Below are positions 26,777 to 35,464 of a stretch of DNA of 64,000 nucleotides, piece after piece (within the stretch, counting starts at the first letter, position 1; each line of letters starts with the position of its first letter). The stretch spans positions 1 through 64,000 of the forward strand of contig DAHUYQ010000036.1 in the NCBI GenBank assembly GCA_027315115.1, read 5' to 3'. The position numbers and the translations under genes are program-made. The DNA comes from Solirubrobacterales bacterium. Lineage in GTDB: Bacteria > Actinomycetota > Thermoleophilia > Solirubrobacterales > Solirubrobacteraceae. Under the pieces are notes generated by a model that was not told the origin of the DNA, ran no database searches, and saw nothing but the letters and a program-made list of their open reading frames with translations.

Positions 26777-27813
26777 AGTCCCGTCAGCCTCCAGCGCACA
26801 TCGCCAAGCCGGCTCCTGAGCCGGTGTCCGGCGCCTGTGGCCAGAAACGCCGGGCAGGCCCCCGAGCGACCTGGCCCGAGCAGCCGCCGCAAGCGCAGGC
26901 CGTGCCACTCGCGCAGCCGGCGCGCCTCGGGACAGGTCTCCAGTGCGAATCCCGCAAGCGCGTCGGAGAGCCCGTCGCGGCGGCCTCTGTCGATCGCCCT
27001 GCTGGCCTGCCAGAGCGCCTGGCGAGCCAGCGCTCGAGCCGTCATGGCCTGCAGGCGGCCGGGCTGGCGCAGCCGCGCACCGCATTCCTGAAAGAAGCGG
27101 TCGAAGGCGGCGCGCCGTTCGCGCAGCTCCAGCACCGGGTCGCGCTGGCTGCGCAGCATGCTGTCCGCGTGGATGCGGTAGATCGCCTGCGGCACGCCGC
27201 GAATGTGAGCGACGTCGGCGATCGCCGCGATCCGCAGCCACATGTTCAGATCGCTGGTGTGACGGCAGCGCGGGTCATAGCCTCCGACCTGGCGCTGCAC
27301 GCCGGCGCGCACCACCGCCTCCGGCGAGGAGATGCAGTTGCAGGCGGTGCGGCAGCGCCGCTGTATCCAGTCCTGCCCGCGCCAGACGGCGGTCCCGCGC
27401 CAGCTTCCGCCGGGGCGCGGCAGGGGCCTCTGCTGCCGCGCGTAGAGAGCACGGCCGTAGACCAGCCCGACACGGGGGTTGGCCTCCATCACCGCGGCGG
27501 CACGCCCCAGGGAGCCGGGAGTGAGCAGGTCGTCGGCGGAGAGCAGCACCACATAGTCGCCGCGCGCCCACTGCAAACCCTCGTTGGCGGTCGCGATCAG
27601 CCCGCGGTTCTCGCGGTGACGCCGCACCTGCACACGCCCGTCGCGCGCGGCGATCGCACGGCCGACCTCCGCGCTGCCATCCGGCGAGCAGTCGTCGATG
27701 ATCAGCGCCTCGAGCTCCACGTCCTGCTGGGAGAGCACGCTGGCCAGGCAGCCCTCCAGCAGGTGGGCGTAGCCGTAGCAGGGCACGATCACGCTCACCC
27801 TCGCGGCGCTCAT
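26773..27813 (-). CDS. Family 2 glycosyltransferase
   Basis: A 346-residue GT-A glycosyltransferase: VSVIVPCYGYAHLLEGCLASVL, ALIIDDCSPDGSAEV, ENRGLIATANEGLQWARG, LLSADDLLTPGSL (DxD-type), then YDPRCRHTSDLNMWLRIA in the acceptor part. The C-terminal 100 residues are helical and basic. It overlaps both neighbours by 4 nt. Confidence 0.85.
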   Translation of the reverse strand: MSAARVSVIVPCYGYAHLLEGCLASVLSQQDVELEALIIDDCSPDGSAEVGRAIAARDGRVQVRRHRENRGLIATANEGLQWARGDYVVLLSADDLLTPGSLGRAAAVMEANPRVGLVYGRALYARQQRPLPRPGGSWRGTAVWRGQDWIQRRCRTACNCISSPEAVVRAGVQRQVGGYDPRCRHTSDLNMWLRIAAIADVAHIRGVPQAIYRIHADSMLRSQRDPVLELRERRAAFDRFFQECGARLRQPGRLQAMTARALARQALWQASRAIDRGRRDGLSDALAGFALETCPEARRLREWHGLRLRRLLGPGRSGACPAFLATGAGHRLRSRLGDVRWRLTGL

Positions 27814-29123
27814 GGGATCTCCGCCGCAAGCGCGGGCGTCTGCTGCGGCGTCTGCGCCCGCGTCTGTGCCGGCGTCTGTGCCGGGGCCTGTCCCGGCGCA
27901 GGCGAGCGGGCCAGGCGTCCGTCCGCGTCGCCGAGCACGCTGCGGTAGGCGTCGATCAGCGCCCGCTCGGAGTGCTCCCAGGAGAGCTCGTCGCGCACGC
28001 GCTGCTCGCCGATCCGGCCCATCGCGGCTCGCCGCGCCGGATCGTTCAGCAGCTCCTCGATCCTGGAAGCGAAGTCGGCGACGTCGTTGGGCTTGGCGTA
28101 GAGAGCGGCCTCGCCGGCGGTCAGGCGCGACTCGTGCAGCGCGTAGGCCACCAGCGGCCGGCCGGCGCCCATGTACTCGGCGATCTTGACCATCGTGGAG
28201 AGCTCGTTCAGCGGCGAGCTCGGCTCGGGCGCCAGGCACACGTCGCAGGTGCGCAGCAGGCGCGCGACCTGCTCGTCGTCGCGCCAGCCACAGAGCTCCA
28301 CGCGCTCCTGCAGCCCGAGCTTGCCGGCCAGCTCCACGAGGCTCTCCCGCGCGGCGCCGTCGCCGGCGAAGACCGCGTGCCAGTCCTGGCGATGGGTGAG
28401 CAGCGAGAGCGCGCGCAGCGCGTGGTCGACGCCGTCCTGTGGCGCCATCACCCCCACGTAGCCGATCAGCAGCGGCCTGCCGCGCTTGAGCTCCTGATCG
28501 GCCGGCACGCGGGGCACTGCGCGCAGGTCGGGGCCGTTGCGCACCACGAAGACCCGCTCGGGGCGCTTGCGGCCGCGCTTGATGGCGATCTGCCGGTAGG
28601 ACTGGTTGGTGGAGATCACCGCGTCGGCGAACGCGATGCTGGCCCGCTCGACCAGCAGGGCGAGGCGCAGCAGCAGCCGCCGGCGCTCGCCGAAGCGCAT
28701 CCGCAGCAGCTCCGGGGTTAGGTCGTGATGGTCGAAGAGCACGCGCGCGCCGCGCCTGCGCGCCGGCCATGCCGCCAGCAGCAGGAAGTCGGGCGGGTTG
28801 CACGCATGCACGGCATCGAAGCGGCGCTGCGCGCTCAGGCGTGCCACCAGTCGCCACGAGCGCCACATCGCGGTGGCGTACTCGCGCGCGTAGTCCACGG
28901 CGCTCTCGCCGGCCGCGAAGCGCAGCGGGTAGCGGTGGACCTCGATGCCATCTCGCGCTTCGAAGAGCGACTGCTCGTCGGCTCGTCCCTGCGGGCAGAC
29001 CGCCAGCACCTGGCAGCCGTGCGCCGCCAGCGCGCGGCAGACGTCCCACACGCGCCGGTCCGAGGGAACCGACTCGTTCTCGCTGAGCACGAGGATGCGT
29101 GGAGGAGCGGGGGCGCCGGTCAT
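27810..29123 (-). CDS. Family 4 glycosyltransferase
   Basis: A GT-B retaining glycosyltransferase (437 aa). The N-terminal half has ILVLSENESVPSDRRVWDVCRAL and DHHDLTPELLRMRFG; the C-terminal Glycos_transf_1 half has LIGYVGVMAPQDGVDHALRAL, LCGWRDDEQVARLL, and LSTMVKIAEYMGAGRPLVAY with the E-x7-E type motif. The last 35 residues are Gln/Thr/Pro/Ala repeats (AQTPAQTRAQTPQQT) coded by 12-bp-like repeats and are probably disordered. An upstream ATG at 29183 would overlap the deacetylase gene by 13 nt and is possible. Confidence 0.85.
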   Translation of the reverse strand: MTGAPAPPRILVLSENESVPSDRRVWDVCRALAAHGCQVLAVCPQGRADEQSLFEARDGIEVHRYPLRFAAGESAVDYAREYATAMWRSWRLVARLSAQRRFDAVHACNPPDFLLLAAWPARRRGARVLFDHHDLTPELLRMRFGERRRLLLRLALLVERASIAFADAVISTNQSYRQIAIKRGRKRPERVFVVRNGPDLRAVPRVPADQELKRGRPLLIGYVGVMAPQDGVDHALRALSLLTHRQDWHAVFAGDGAARESLVELAGKLGLQERVELCGWRDDEQVARLLRTCDVCLAPEPSSPLNELSTMVKIAEYMGAGRPLVAYALHESRLTAGEAALYAKPNDVADFASRIEELLNDPARRAAMGRIGEQRVRDELSWEHSERALIDAYRSVLGDADGRLARSPAPGQAPAQTPAQTRAQTPQQTPALAAEIP

Positions 29124-29170
29124 GGGTCCTGGCAATGAACGTGCCTGCCCGCCGGCTTCTTGCCCGCGCT

Positions 29171-30316
29171 TCACGGCTCGCATTCGATCTCCACGACGTG
29201 ATCGCGCTGCATCGCCCAGGCCACCGTGGCGCGGCCGTCGTGCTCTCCGACGATGCGCGGGCCCTCGGGCCCCTGCTCGCAGTGCAGCCGGGAGCGCATG
29301 CGCCACCACTGCGCCACTTCGCGCGGCAGCGCGTGCCAGCCGCCGCTGGTGGCGGCCAGGAATGCCAGGAACTCGTCGTAGAGCGCGAGCCGCTGCGGCG
29401 AGTCGAGGTAGTCGGGGTGGGTGATCAGGTTGACCAGCCCGTGGTTGGCGATGATCCACCCGCTCTTCTCAACCCACAGCCGCGGCGTGTGCTCGCCGAG
29501 GATCTCCAGCAGCGTGTGGTCCTGCACGAGAGTGATCGGCAGCTCGACCAGCTCGCCGAACATGAACGGGAGGATCGAGCAGCATCCGCCGCTCTGCGGC
29601 TCGAAGGGATCGGTGTCAGGAAACGAGCTGTCATAGAGGCAGCCCAGCTCGTGTATCCACTCCGCGCGCCGGTGGGTCGCCGGGGAGCGGAATCCGGCTG
29701 CGTCCCACTCCCGCAGGTAGTCCTGGATCTTGGGCAGATCGTGGGCGAAGCGCGCGCGGCTCTGGAACAGCTTGCCGTCGTGGGTGATCCCGTGCACGCC
29801 GATCTCGCATTCGGCGGCGCGCAGACGCTCGAAGGTGCCGCGCGGGATCGGATATTCCTCGGCGACGAAGTTCCACGAGGAGACGAAGCCGTGCCGGCGC
29901 TCGATCTCCAGCACCGGCTCGATCCGCTCGATCCCCGCCGGACCCTCGACGTCGTGCGTCAGCGTGAAGGCGAAGCGGTGGCCCTGCGGCCAGTCGTTGA
30001 CCATCGCGACGCGGGAGACGCCCCGCTCGTGCATGCAGCGCAGCAGCCGCGCCTGGCGCATCTGCACGAGCACCGGCTCCATCGGCCACGCGGGGAACCT
30101 GCGGCGGCGCTGGCGCGCGGCGTACAGGCGTCGCAGCCGTAGCTGCATGCCGCGGGGCATCAGCGGCTTGAGCGCGTAGTAGACGGGCAGCAGCCGGCTG
30201 CGAGCTCCGCTGATCGCATAGCGTTCGTGAAGGTAGAGTTCGGCCGCCGGCGGGTGGGGCGCGCCCGGATGCCCGTCCAGATCGCCGGCCGGCGCCGATG
30301 GGTCGCTGACGCTCAT
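29171..30316 (-). CDS. Polysaccharide deacetylase family protein (CE4-like)
   Basis: A NodB-fold protein (381 aa) likely to remove N-acetyl groups from the polysaccharide or a precursor. Catalytic/metal motif FTLTHDVEG (H121, D122) and the HxxxH-like element GVHGITHDGKLF (H175, H179). The N-terminal 110 residues have no signal peptide, so it probably acts inside or while membrane-associated. The ATG overlaps the upstream FemAB-like gene stop (ATGA). Confidence 0.8.
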   Translation of the reverse strand: MSVSDPSAPAGDLDGHPGAPHPPAAELYLHERYAISGARSRLLPVYYALKPLMPRGMQLRLRRLYAARQRRRRFPAWPMEPVLVQMRQARLLRCMHERGVSRVAMVNDWPQGHRFAFTLTHDVEGPAGIERIEPVLEIERRHGFVSSWNFVAEEYPIPRGTFERLRAAECEIGVHGITHDGKLFQSRARFAHDLPKIQDYLREWDAAGFRSPATHRRAEWIHELGCLYDSSFPDTDPFEPQSGGCCSILPFMFGELVELPITLVQDHTLLEILGEHTPRLWVEKSGWIIANHGLVNLITHPDYLDSPQRLALYDEFLAFLAATSGGWHALPREVAQWWRMRSRLHCEQGPEGPRIVGEHDGRATVAWAMQRDHVVEIECEP

Positions 30317-31449
30317 CCGAAGTGCCTGTAGAGGGTCGCGCCGATCATCCGGCCGGTGAGCGCGGGGGTGCGGGAGATCGTCGTGTGCAGCACGCGCCGC
30401 GCGCGCGGCAGCGCTGGTCGCGGCGGGCGCGCGGAGAGCAGGGTGTAGGTGAGGATCTGCTCGCGCGCTCCCCAGCCGCGCTTGAAGGCGCGCAGCCCCT
30501 CGTTGTCGAGGTCGGTGCGCCCCATCTCCAGCGTGTGCATCCCCTGCTCGCAGCCGATTCGGATCGCCTCGGCGAAGATCGCGTGGTTGGGGCGATGGCG
30601 CAGGTCGGCGCGGCTGGAGGCGCCGTACTTGTAGGTGAGCACGCCGTTGAAGCAGAGGAAGACGCTCGCGGCGATCGTGCGTCCCTCCACGCGCGCCAGC
30701 AGGACAAAGCCCAGCGAGCGCTCGAACAGTGCCTCGAAGCGCTCCACGAAACGCCTGGGCTGCGTCGGCACTCCCTGCCTGCGGCGGGTCGCCAGGTGCA
30801 GGCGGTAGAACTCGCGCAGCGCGTCCGCGTCGGCGGCGCGCACCACTTCCACTCCTTCGCGGCGGGCGCGCGCGACGCCGCGGGTGGCCATCTTCGCGAA
30901 GCGGGCGCTCACGGCCGCGGGGTCGCCTTCCAGCGGCACCTCGTGTACGCAGTAGCGATCTCCGGGACGTCCGATCCCGGGCAGGCTGGCGCGGATCTCG
31001 ACGTCCACGTGCCGGCGCAGGTGAAGCTCCCGCAGCTCATGCAGCAGCAGCTCCAGCGCCGCCTCCCGGCGGGGGTCGGCGTGCAGCGGATCGGCGTGCA
31101 GGAAGTCGGCGCGCGATGGGCCGGCGTGTGGGAAGTCGGGGCGCGATGGGCCGGCGTGTGGGAAGTCGGCGCGCGATGGGCCGACCTGCACCGGGGCACA
31201 CGTATCGGAGAACGGCACGGCGACCAGGCGCCGGCCCGTCAGGGCGCTGCGGACGTATGCCAGCGGCAGCCCGGCGAGGATCTCGCCCGCGTGGCTGACG
31301 CAGTGCGCGTGAACCGGGTACCTGTACTGCTCGTGCAGCAGCGCGAGCCACTCGCGATGGTGAAAGACGCGGCCGTCAGGGCTGCTCTGCACGAAGCGCT
31401 GCCAGCGCTCGTCGCGCAGCGGATCCACGGTCTCGCAGGCCAGCGTCAT
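30313..31449 (-). CDS. FemAB/GNAT-type acyltransferase
   Basis: A 378-residue protein with two GNAT-like halves as in FemA/FemX peptidoglycan bridge enzymes and in exopolysaccharide-linked relatives. C-terminal features: FAKMATRGVARARREGVEV, LREFYRLHLATRRRQGVPTQPRRF, GRTIAASVFLCFNGVLTYKYGASS and MGRTDLDNEGLRAFKRGWGA. In this context it probably acylates (aminoacylates) an amino sugar. Between residues 88 and 120 a 10-residue unit GPSRxDFPHA is repeated, from a 30-bp minisatellite, and interrupts the N-terminal half. Confidence 0.75.
   Translation of the reverse strand: MTLACETVDPLRDERWQRFVQSSPDGRVFHHREWLALLHEQYRYPVHAHCVSHAGEILAGLPLAYVRSALTGRRLVAVPFSDTCAPVQVGPSRADFPHAGPSRPDFPHAGPSRADFLHADPLHADPRREAALELLLHELRELHLRRHVDVEIRASLPGIGRPGDRYCVHEVPLEGDPAAVSARFAKMATRGVARARREGVEVVRAADADALREFYRLHLATRRRQGVPTQPRRFVERFEALFERSLGFVLLARVEGRTIAASVFLCFNGVLTYKYGASSRADLRHRPNHAIFAEAIRIGCEQGMHTLEMGRTDLDNEGLRAFKRGWGAREQILTYTLLSARPPRPALPRARRVLHTTISRTPALTGRMIGATLYRHFG
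31091..31185 (-). repeat. 30-bp in-frame tandem repeat in the FemAB-like gene
   Basis: Two full 30-bp units (31111-31140 and 31141-31170, differing at the last base) with partial copies on both sides. They encode 10-residue units of the type AGPSRADFPH. There are no unique spacers, so this is not a CRISPR array. Confidence 0.9.
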
Positions 31450-31461
31450 CGTGCGGCCGCC

Positions 31462-32430
31462 TCAGCGGGTGCTCGGCCCGATCGGTTGCGGAGCCTCCTG
31501 CGCCGCAAACGGCGGCGGGGAGATCCCGAGCACGACCGCCAGAGCCTGCCTCTCGGCTGCCGCGTGCGCGCGCCGCCGCGGCGCCGGCAGCGCGGCAGCC
31601 GCGCGCAGGGCGTGGCGCAGTGCCAGCGCGAGGCGCATGCCGGCGGCGCCGAGCGTGCCGTGGTGCTTGCGCGCGAGCTGCAGCTTGGACCAGCTTAGCT
31701 GCGCCCAGAGGTCGGGCCGCGAGGTGCGTTCGGTGTGATGGACGACCGTCATCCGCGGGATGTGAGCCACCTCCCAGCCGGCGCGCGCGATTCGCCTGCA
31801 CCAGTCCGCCTCCTCGGAGTAGAGGAAGAACCGCTCGTCCAGGCCACCCACCTGCTCCAGCGCCTGCGCGCGCACGACCAGGAACGCGCCTACCAGCCAG
31901 TCGGCCGGTGTCTGGCGCGCGTATGCGGACGCGCGCGGCTCCTCCTCGCGCCAGGTGGCAAACGGCGTCCAGCGAGCGGCCGCGATCGCCTCGCCGAAGG
32001 CCCGCAGGGGCGAGGGGAAGCGGCGGATCGAAAGCAGCAGATGCCCGTCGGGCGCGCATTGCAGAACGCTGGCCGCACCGATGCGTGGCTGGGCGTCCAG
32101 CGCCGCCAGCAGGCCCGCGAACGTGCCGGAGACGACTTCGGCGTCCGGGTTGAGCAGCAGCACGTAGCGGCCGCGGGCGATCGAGAGCGCGCGGTTGTTG
32201 GCAGCCGCAAAGCCGAGGTTACGCTCGCCCAGGACCTCTGCGTAGGGGCACTCCGCGCGCAGGCGCGCGACGGCGCGTCCCTCGGAGCCGCTGTCGACGA
32301 CGATCCACTGAACCTCGCACCCCGCGCTTGCCGCCCGCGCGCATGCCAGGGTGCGCAGCGCCAGCTCCAGCCGGTTGTGGGTGACCACGATCACGCTGAG
32401 GTCCGGCCGCGCCGCCGTGTCGGTGCTCAT
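31462..32430 (-). CDS. Family 2 glycosyltransferase (rhamnosyltransferase-like)
   Basis: First gene of the minus-strand operon, 322 aa. GT-A motifs: LSVIVVTHNRLELAL, VQWIVVDSGSEG, GERNLGFAAANNRALSIARG, LLLNPDAEV (metal site) and ERFFLYSEEADWCRRIARAGW. This NPDAE/SEEADWC pattern is typical of rhamnosyltransferase-type GT2 enzymes such as WbbL relatives, but the sugar is inferred. ATG 32430 is preferred over TTG 32436. It is divergent from the chain-length gene across a 112-bp region with repeats. Confidence 0.83.
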   Translation of the reverse strand: MSTDTAARPDLSVIVVTHNRLELALRTLACARAASAGCEVQWIVVDSGSEGRAVARLRAECPYAEVLGERNLGFAAANNRALSIARGRYVLLLNPDAEVVSGTFAGLLAALDAQPRIGAASVLQCAPDGHLLLSIRRFPSPLRAFGEAIAAARWTPFATWREEEPRASAYARQTPADWLVGAFLVVRAQALEQVGGLDERFFLYSEEADWCRRIARAGWEVAHIPRMTVVHHTERTSRPDLWAQLSWSKLQLARKHHGTLGAAGMRLALALRHALRAAAALPAPRRRAHAAAERQALAVVLGISPPPFAAQEAPQPIGPSTR

Positions 32431-32444
32431 CGCCAAAGCAACGG

Positions 32445-32516
32445 GGCAGCGGCGTGATTCTCACGGTGGCAGCGGCGCGATTCTCACGGACGCCTCGCAA
32501 GAAACGCGGCGAGGCG
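32445..32516. promoter_or_regulatory. Direct repeat and palindrome between divergent EPS genes
   Basis: Two 22-bp copies (32445-32466 and 32468-32489, one mismatch, 23-bp period; core CAGCGGCG-Y-GATTCTCACGG). They are followed by a palindrome CGCCTCGC-N10-GCGAGGCG (32491-32516). All lie between the start of the minus-strand glycosyltransferase operon and the plus-strand Wzz-like gene. The layout suggests operator sites serving both directions; a chance duplication is possible. Confidence 0.5.
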
Positions 32517-32542
32517 CACGTTGGCTGAGAGGACCGCCAGAT

Positions 32543-33442
32543 ATGGAGTTTGCGCTTGTACTTCAGGAGTTGCTGGGCCGTCGCCGTGCGCTGACGATCG
32601 GCGCGGTGGTCGCGCTGCTCGCCGCCACCATGAGCGTCTACCGGATCGAAGGATTCGGCCTGGGAGCGCGCGGCCTGCAGCACTCGAGCGCCAGCACGGA
32701 GGTGTTCGTGGACTCGCACTCCTCTGTGCTGGGCAACACCACGGAGGCGATCGAACCGCTGCAGGCACGCGCGACGGCGTACGCGAACTTCATGGCCAGC
32801 CCGGCGATGCTCGCGCTGGTCGGTCGGCGCGCCGGGATCGCGGGCGACCGGCTCTATGCGGCCGGCCCGGTCGACACCCTAGTGCCGCGTGTGGTCGAGG
32901 AACCGACCGCCGTGGTGCGCAACGTGCAGATCAGCGGCGAAGCCGCCCCCTACCGCCTGAACTTCAGCAACGACCCGAACCTGCCGACGATCGGGATCGC
33001 CGCCCAAGCGCCCAACACCAGGCAGGCGATCGATCTGGCCAACGCAGCGGCCTGGGCGCTGCAGTCCTACGTCGCCAAGCTGCAGGCCGAAAACGACATC
33101 CCGGCCAGCTCCCGGGTCGTGATCCGCCAGCTCGGATCGGCGACCGGTGGGGTCTCGGATGCGGGCGTCAGCAAGGCCGTGGCATTCCTGGTGTTCGTGG
33201 CGGTGCTCCTGGTCTGGTGCGTGGGCATGCTGCTGTTCGCGCGGTTCCGCGAGAGCTGGCGGATCGCCGCCAGCCTGGGAGCCTCCTCGGCCGGCCGTGC
33301 GGGCGCTGCCAAGGCAGCGACCTCCACGAACGGCAAGGCGCACACCGGCAACGGCAAGGCCCCCGCCGGCAAGGCGGCGGTCGCCCGGCAGATCGCGCGC
33401 GAGTCGTCCGCCAAGCGGCGCACGGACGTCGGCAGGCCGTGA
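32543..33442 (+). CDS. Wzz/CpsC-like chain-length determinant protein
   Basis: A bitopic membrane protein (299 aa) that sets polymer length with the Wzy polymerase. One membrane segment near residues 16-34 (LTIGAVVALLAATMSVYRI), a large external domain, and a second membrane segment near 213-237 (AVAFLVFVAVLLVWCVGMLL). The cytoplasmic tail is rich in Gly, Lys and Ala (NGKAHTGNGKAPAGKA) with no tyrosine-kinase domain. A GAGAGGA Shine-Dalgarno precedes the ATG. It overlaps the next gene as GTGA. Confidence 0.72.
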   Translation: MEFALVLQELLGRRRALTIGAVVALLAATMSVYRIEGFGLGARGLQHSSASTEVFVDSHSSVLGNTTEAIEPLQARATAYANFMASPAMLALVGRRAGIAGDRLYAAGPVDTLVPRVVEEPTAVVRNVQISGEAAPYRLNFSNDPNLPTIGIAAQAPNTRQAIDLANAAAWALQSYVAKLQAENDIPASSRVVIRQLGSATGGVSDAGVSKAVAFLVFVAVLLVWCVGMLLFARFRESWRIAASLGASSAGRAGAAKAATSTNGKAHTGNGKAPAGKAAVARQIARESSAKRRTDVGRP

Positions 33443-34920
33443 GCGCGCCGCGGGCAGCGGCGGCGCTCGCCGAGCCCGAGTCGCCCCGCCAACTTCCAGC
33501 GACAGGATTGGCGGAGGCGAGCGTCCCGGCCCGCGGCGTCGACGCGTTCCCGCGCACCCGGCGGCCGCTGCCGTGGGTGCTCGCGGCCTTCCTGGGGATG
33601 CTCTTCCTGGTCCCGATCGACTCGACGGAGTTGAAGGTCCATCTGCCGGTCGACTCGCGCATCGATCGCCTGGCTGTGCTGCTGGTGGTGCTTGCCTGGA
33701 TGTGGCTCGGCGGCGATCGCAAAGCCTTCGTCCGCAGCGGCCGCTCGCGCCTGTTTCCCGCGGCCGCGACCGTCTTCCTGCTGATCGCGGTGGCGAGCCT
33801 GCTGCTGGACGTGGAACGGATCGTCAACATGGGGGAGCTGAGCCTGGCCTTCAAGCGCTTCGCGCTGCTTGGCTCCTTCCTGCTCATCTCGTGGTTCGCG
33901 ATGGTCGCCCTGCGCTTTCGGGACATGCGCGGGATGGCCTCCTACCTGATCGGCCTGGGGACGGCGATGGCCTGCGGGATGCTGGTCGAGCGCCACACCG
34001 GCTACAACGCCTTCTACTCGATCAGCGCCACGGTGCTCAAACCGATCGCGACCGTCGCGCCCTCGCCGACCGACATACACCCGGGCCACGGCACCGACGG
34101 CCGCGTGGTCGTCGTGGGGCCCACCGTGCACGGGCTGGCGGCCACCACGATGCTGATGGTGGTGATGCCCTTCGCCCTGGTGCGGGTCGTCGAAGCGGGC
34201 TCGCGGCGCGCCTGGCTGCTCAACGCCTGCGCCTTCGGCCTGATGCTCGGAGCCGCGGCGGCGACCGATCGCAAGAGCGCGCTGGTGGTTCCGGTCGCGG
34301 TCGTGGCCTACCTGGCCTGCTATCGCCGGCGGCAGGTTCTGCGGCTGGCGCCGATCGGGCTGGTGCTGCTCGTGGGGCTGGTGCACCTCGCATCGCCCGG
34401 CGCGCTGGGCAGCCTGCTGAGCAGCGAAGCGGTCGAAAGCAGCTCGACCACGCACCGCCTGGCCGACTTCACCGACGTGGCCCCGGACATCCTGGCCCAT
34501 CCGGTGCTCGGACGCGGCTTCGGCTCGCTGGACCCCGAACTGACGACCTTCTTCCGGATCAACGACAACGAGTACATCGACGAGCTGTGGGAGGTCGGCT
34601 TCATCGGGCTGGCCGCCTACCTGGCGATGATCGCGGCGCCGGTGGTCGCGGCACGCGCGAGCATCCGGGCCGGTGACCCGGACGTGGCGCCGCTCGCGCT
34701 GGCCGCCTCGGCAGGCTGCATCGCCTACCTGGTCGCCAACGCGCTCTTCGACGCGATGTCATTCCCGCAGGCGCCGTACATGTTCTTCATCGTGGCGGCG
34801 CTGACCACGGTCGCCGTCGGCGGCCGCGAAGCAGAGGTCAGCGACCAGATCGACTCGCGTGCGCGAGAGCGTCGGCGGCGAAGGCGGCGGCGACCGGGCA
34901 GGGCGCAGCGACGACGATGA
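33439..34920 (+). CDS. O-antigen ligase/Wzy-type polymerase membrane protein
   Basis: A multi-spanning membrane protein (493 aa) with about 10-12 hydrophobic segments. Features of the Wzy_C/O-antigen-ligase family: the periplasmic loop with SSTTHRLADFTDVAPDILA, HPVLGRGFGSLDPE and the following NEYIDELWEVGFIGLAAYL. It links repeat units or transfers chains outside the membrane. The Arg-rich C-terminus overlaps the facing lipoprotein gene by 83 nt. It is translationally coupled to the Wzz-like gene. Confidence 0.8.
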   Translation: MSAPRAAAALAEPESPRQLPATGLAEASVPARGVDAFPRTRRPLPWVLAAFLGMLFLVPIDSTELKVHLPVDSRIDRLAVLLVVLAWMWLGGDRKAFVRSGRSRLFPAAATVFLLIAVASLLLDVERIVNMGELSLAFKRFALLGSFLLISWFAMVALRFRDMRGMASYLIGLGTAMACGMLVERHTGYNAFYSISATVLKPIATVAPSPTDIHPGHGTDGRVVVVGPTVHGLAATTMLMVVMPFALVRVVEAGSRRAWLLNACAFGLMLGAAAATDRKSALVVPVAVVAYLACYRRRQVLRLAPIGLVLLVGLVHLASPGALGSLLSSEAVESSSTTHRLADFTDVAPDILAHPVLGRGFGSLDPELTTFFRINDNEYIDELWEVGFIGLAAYLAMIAAPVVAARASIRAGDPDVAPLALAASAGCIAYLVANALFDAMSFPQAPYMFFIVAALTTVAVGGREAEVSDQIDSRARERRRRRRRRPGRAQRRR

Positions 34921-35464
34921 GCCGGCCTTCGCCGAGCGGCATCAAAAGCGTCGGCGTCCCGGCGACGCCGCAATAGGCGTGGTGCGCGCCGACGCGCACG
35001 CGCATCCGGTGGCGCAGGGCGCGCGGCCCGATCGCAGAGGCGGCCGCTCCGGGCGTGCCGGGCGCCGCCTGGACGGCGATAGTCACCTGCCGCTTGGCGT
35101 CGCGCGTGGCGTAGATGCAGGTTGGGCCCTGCGGCGCCAGGACCGGCGCGCGCATCGCGGCACCGAGGATCGCCTGGGCCTGCGCGCGGCTGACCAGCGC
35201 GCACGGGTCTTCCGGCTTGGCGGCCGAGGCGGAGACCTCGTCGTCGAGAAGGCCGCGTTGCCGGCGTGCGCTCTGCGTGCGCGTGGGCGCGATGTCTGCC
35301 ACCGCGCCGCGTGGAGCCGGCAGCTTGCGGACTCCGCGCGCGGCCTGCACCGGCCCGGCTTCGCGCTGCTGCTCCTGTGGCTCCGAGCCGCCGCAGCCGG
35401 CGGCGAGCAGCGCCGTGACGGCGAGGATCGCGCCGGCGGCGCCGCGTGCGGGCTCAACGGTCAT
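34838..35464 (-). CDS. Putative lipoprotein (DUF3558-like)
   Basis: A 208-residue exported lipoprotein. Signal peptide ends in the lipobox LLAAGC, with Cys as the lipid attachment site, then a Gln/Glu/Pro-rich spacer. The globular part begins PEDPCALVSRAQAQAILGA, resembling the start of actinobacterial DUF3558 lipoproteins, and contains paired Cys residues (TCIYAT, AYCGVAG, APCPV). The function is unknown. ATG overlaps the stop of the giant upstream gene (ATGA), so the two are cotranscribed. Its 3' end runs 83 nt into the convergent polymerase gene. Confidence 0.7.
   Translation of the reverse strand: MTVEPARGAAGAILAVTALLAAGCGGSEPQEQQREAGPVQAARGVRKLPAPRGAVADIAPTRTQSARRQRGLLDDEVSASAAKPEDPCALVSRAQAQAILGAAMRAPVLAPQGPTCIYATRDAKRQVTIAVQAAPGTPGAAASAIGPRALRHRMRVRVGAHHAYCGVAGTPTLLMPLGEGRLIVVAAPCPVAAAFAADALAHASRSGR

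Noticed and set aside
31091-31185. CRISPR-like appearance of regularly spaced 30-bp repeats
   Set aside because: Units are directly tandem with no unique spacers, are in frame, and no cas genes are nearby.
24522-32436. Very long minus-strand frames (up to 758 codons) suggesting fused glycosyltransferases
   Set aside because: The N-terminal portions are out-of-frame readings of the neighbouring upstream gene. True starts are at the 4-nt stop/start overlaps.
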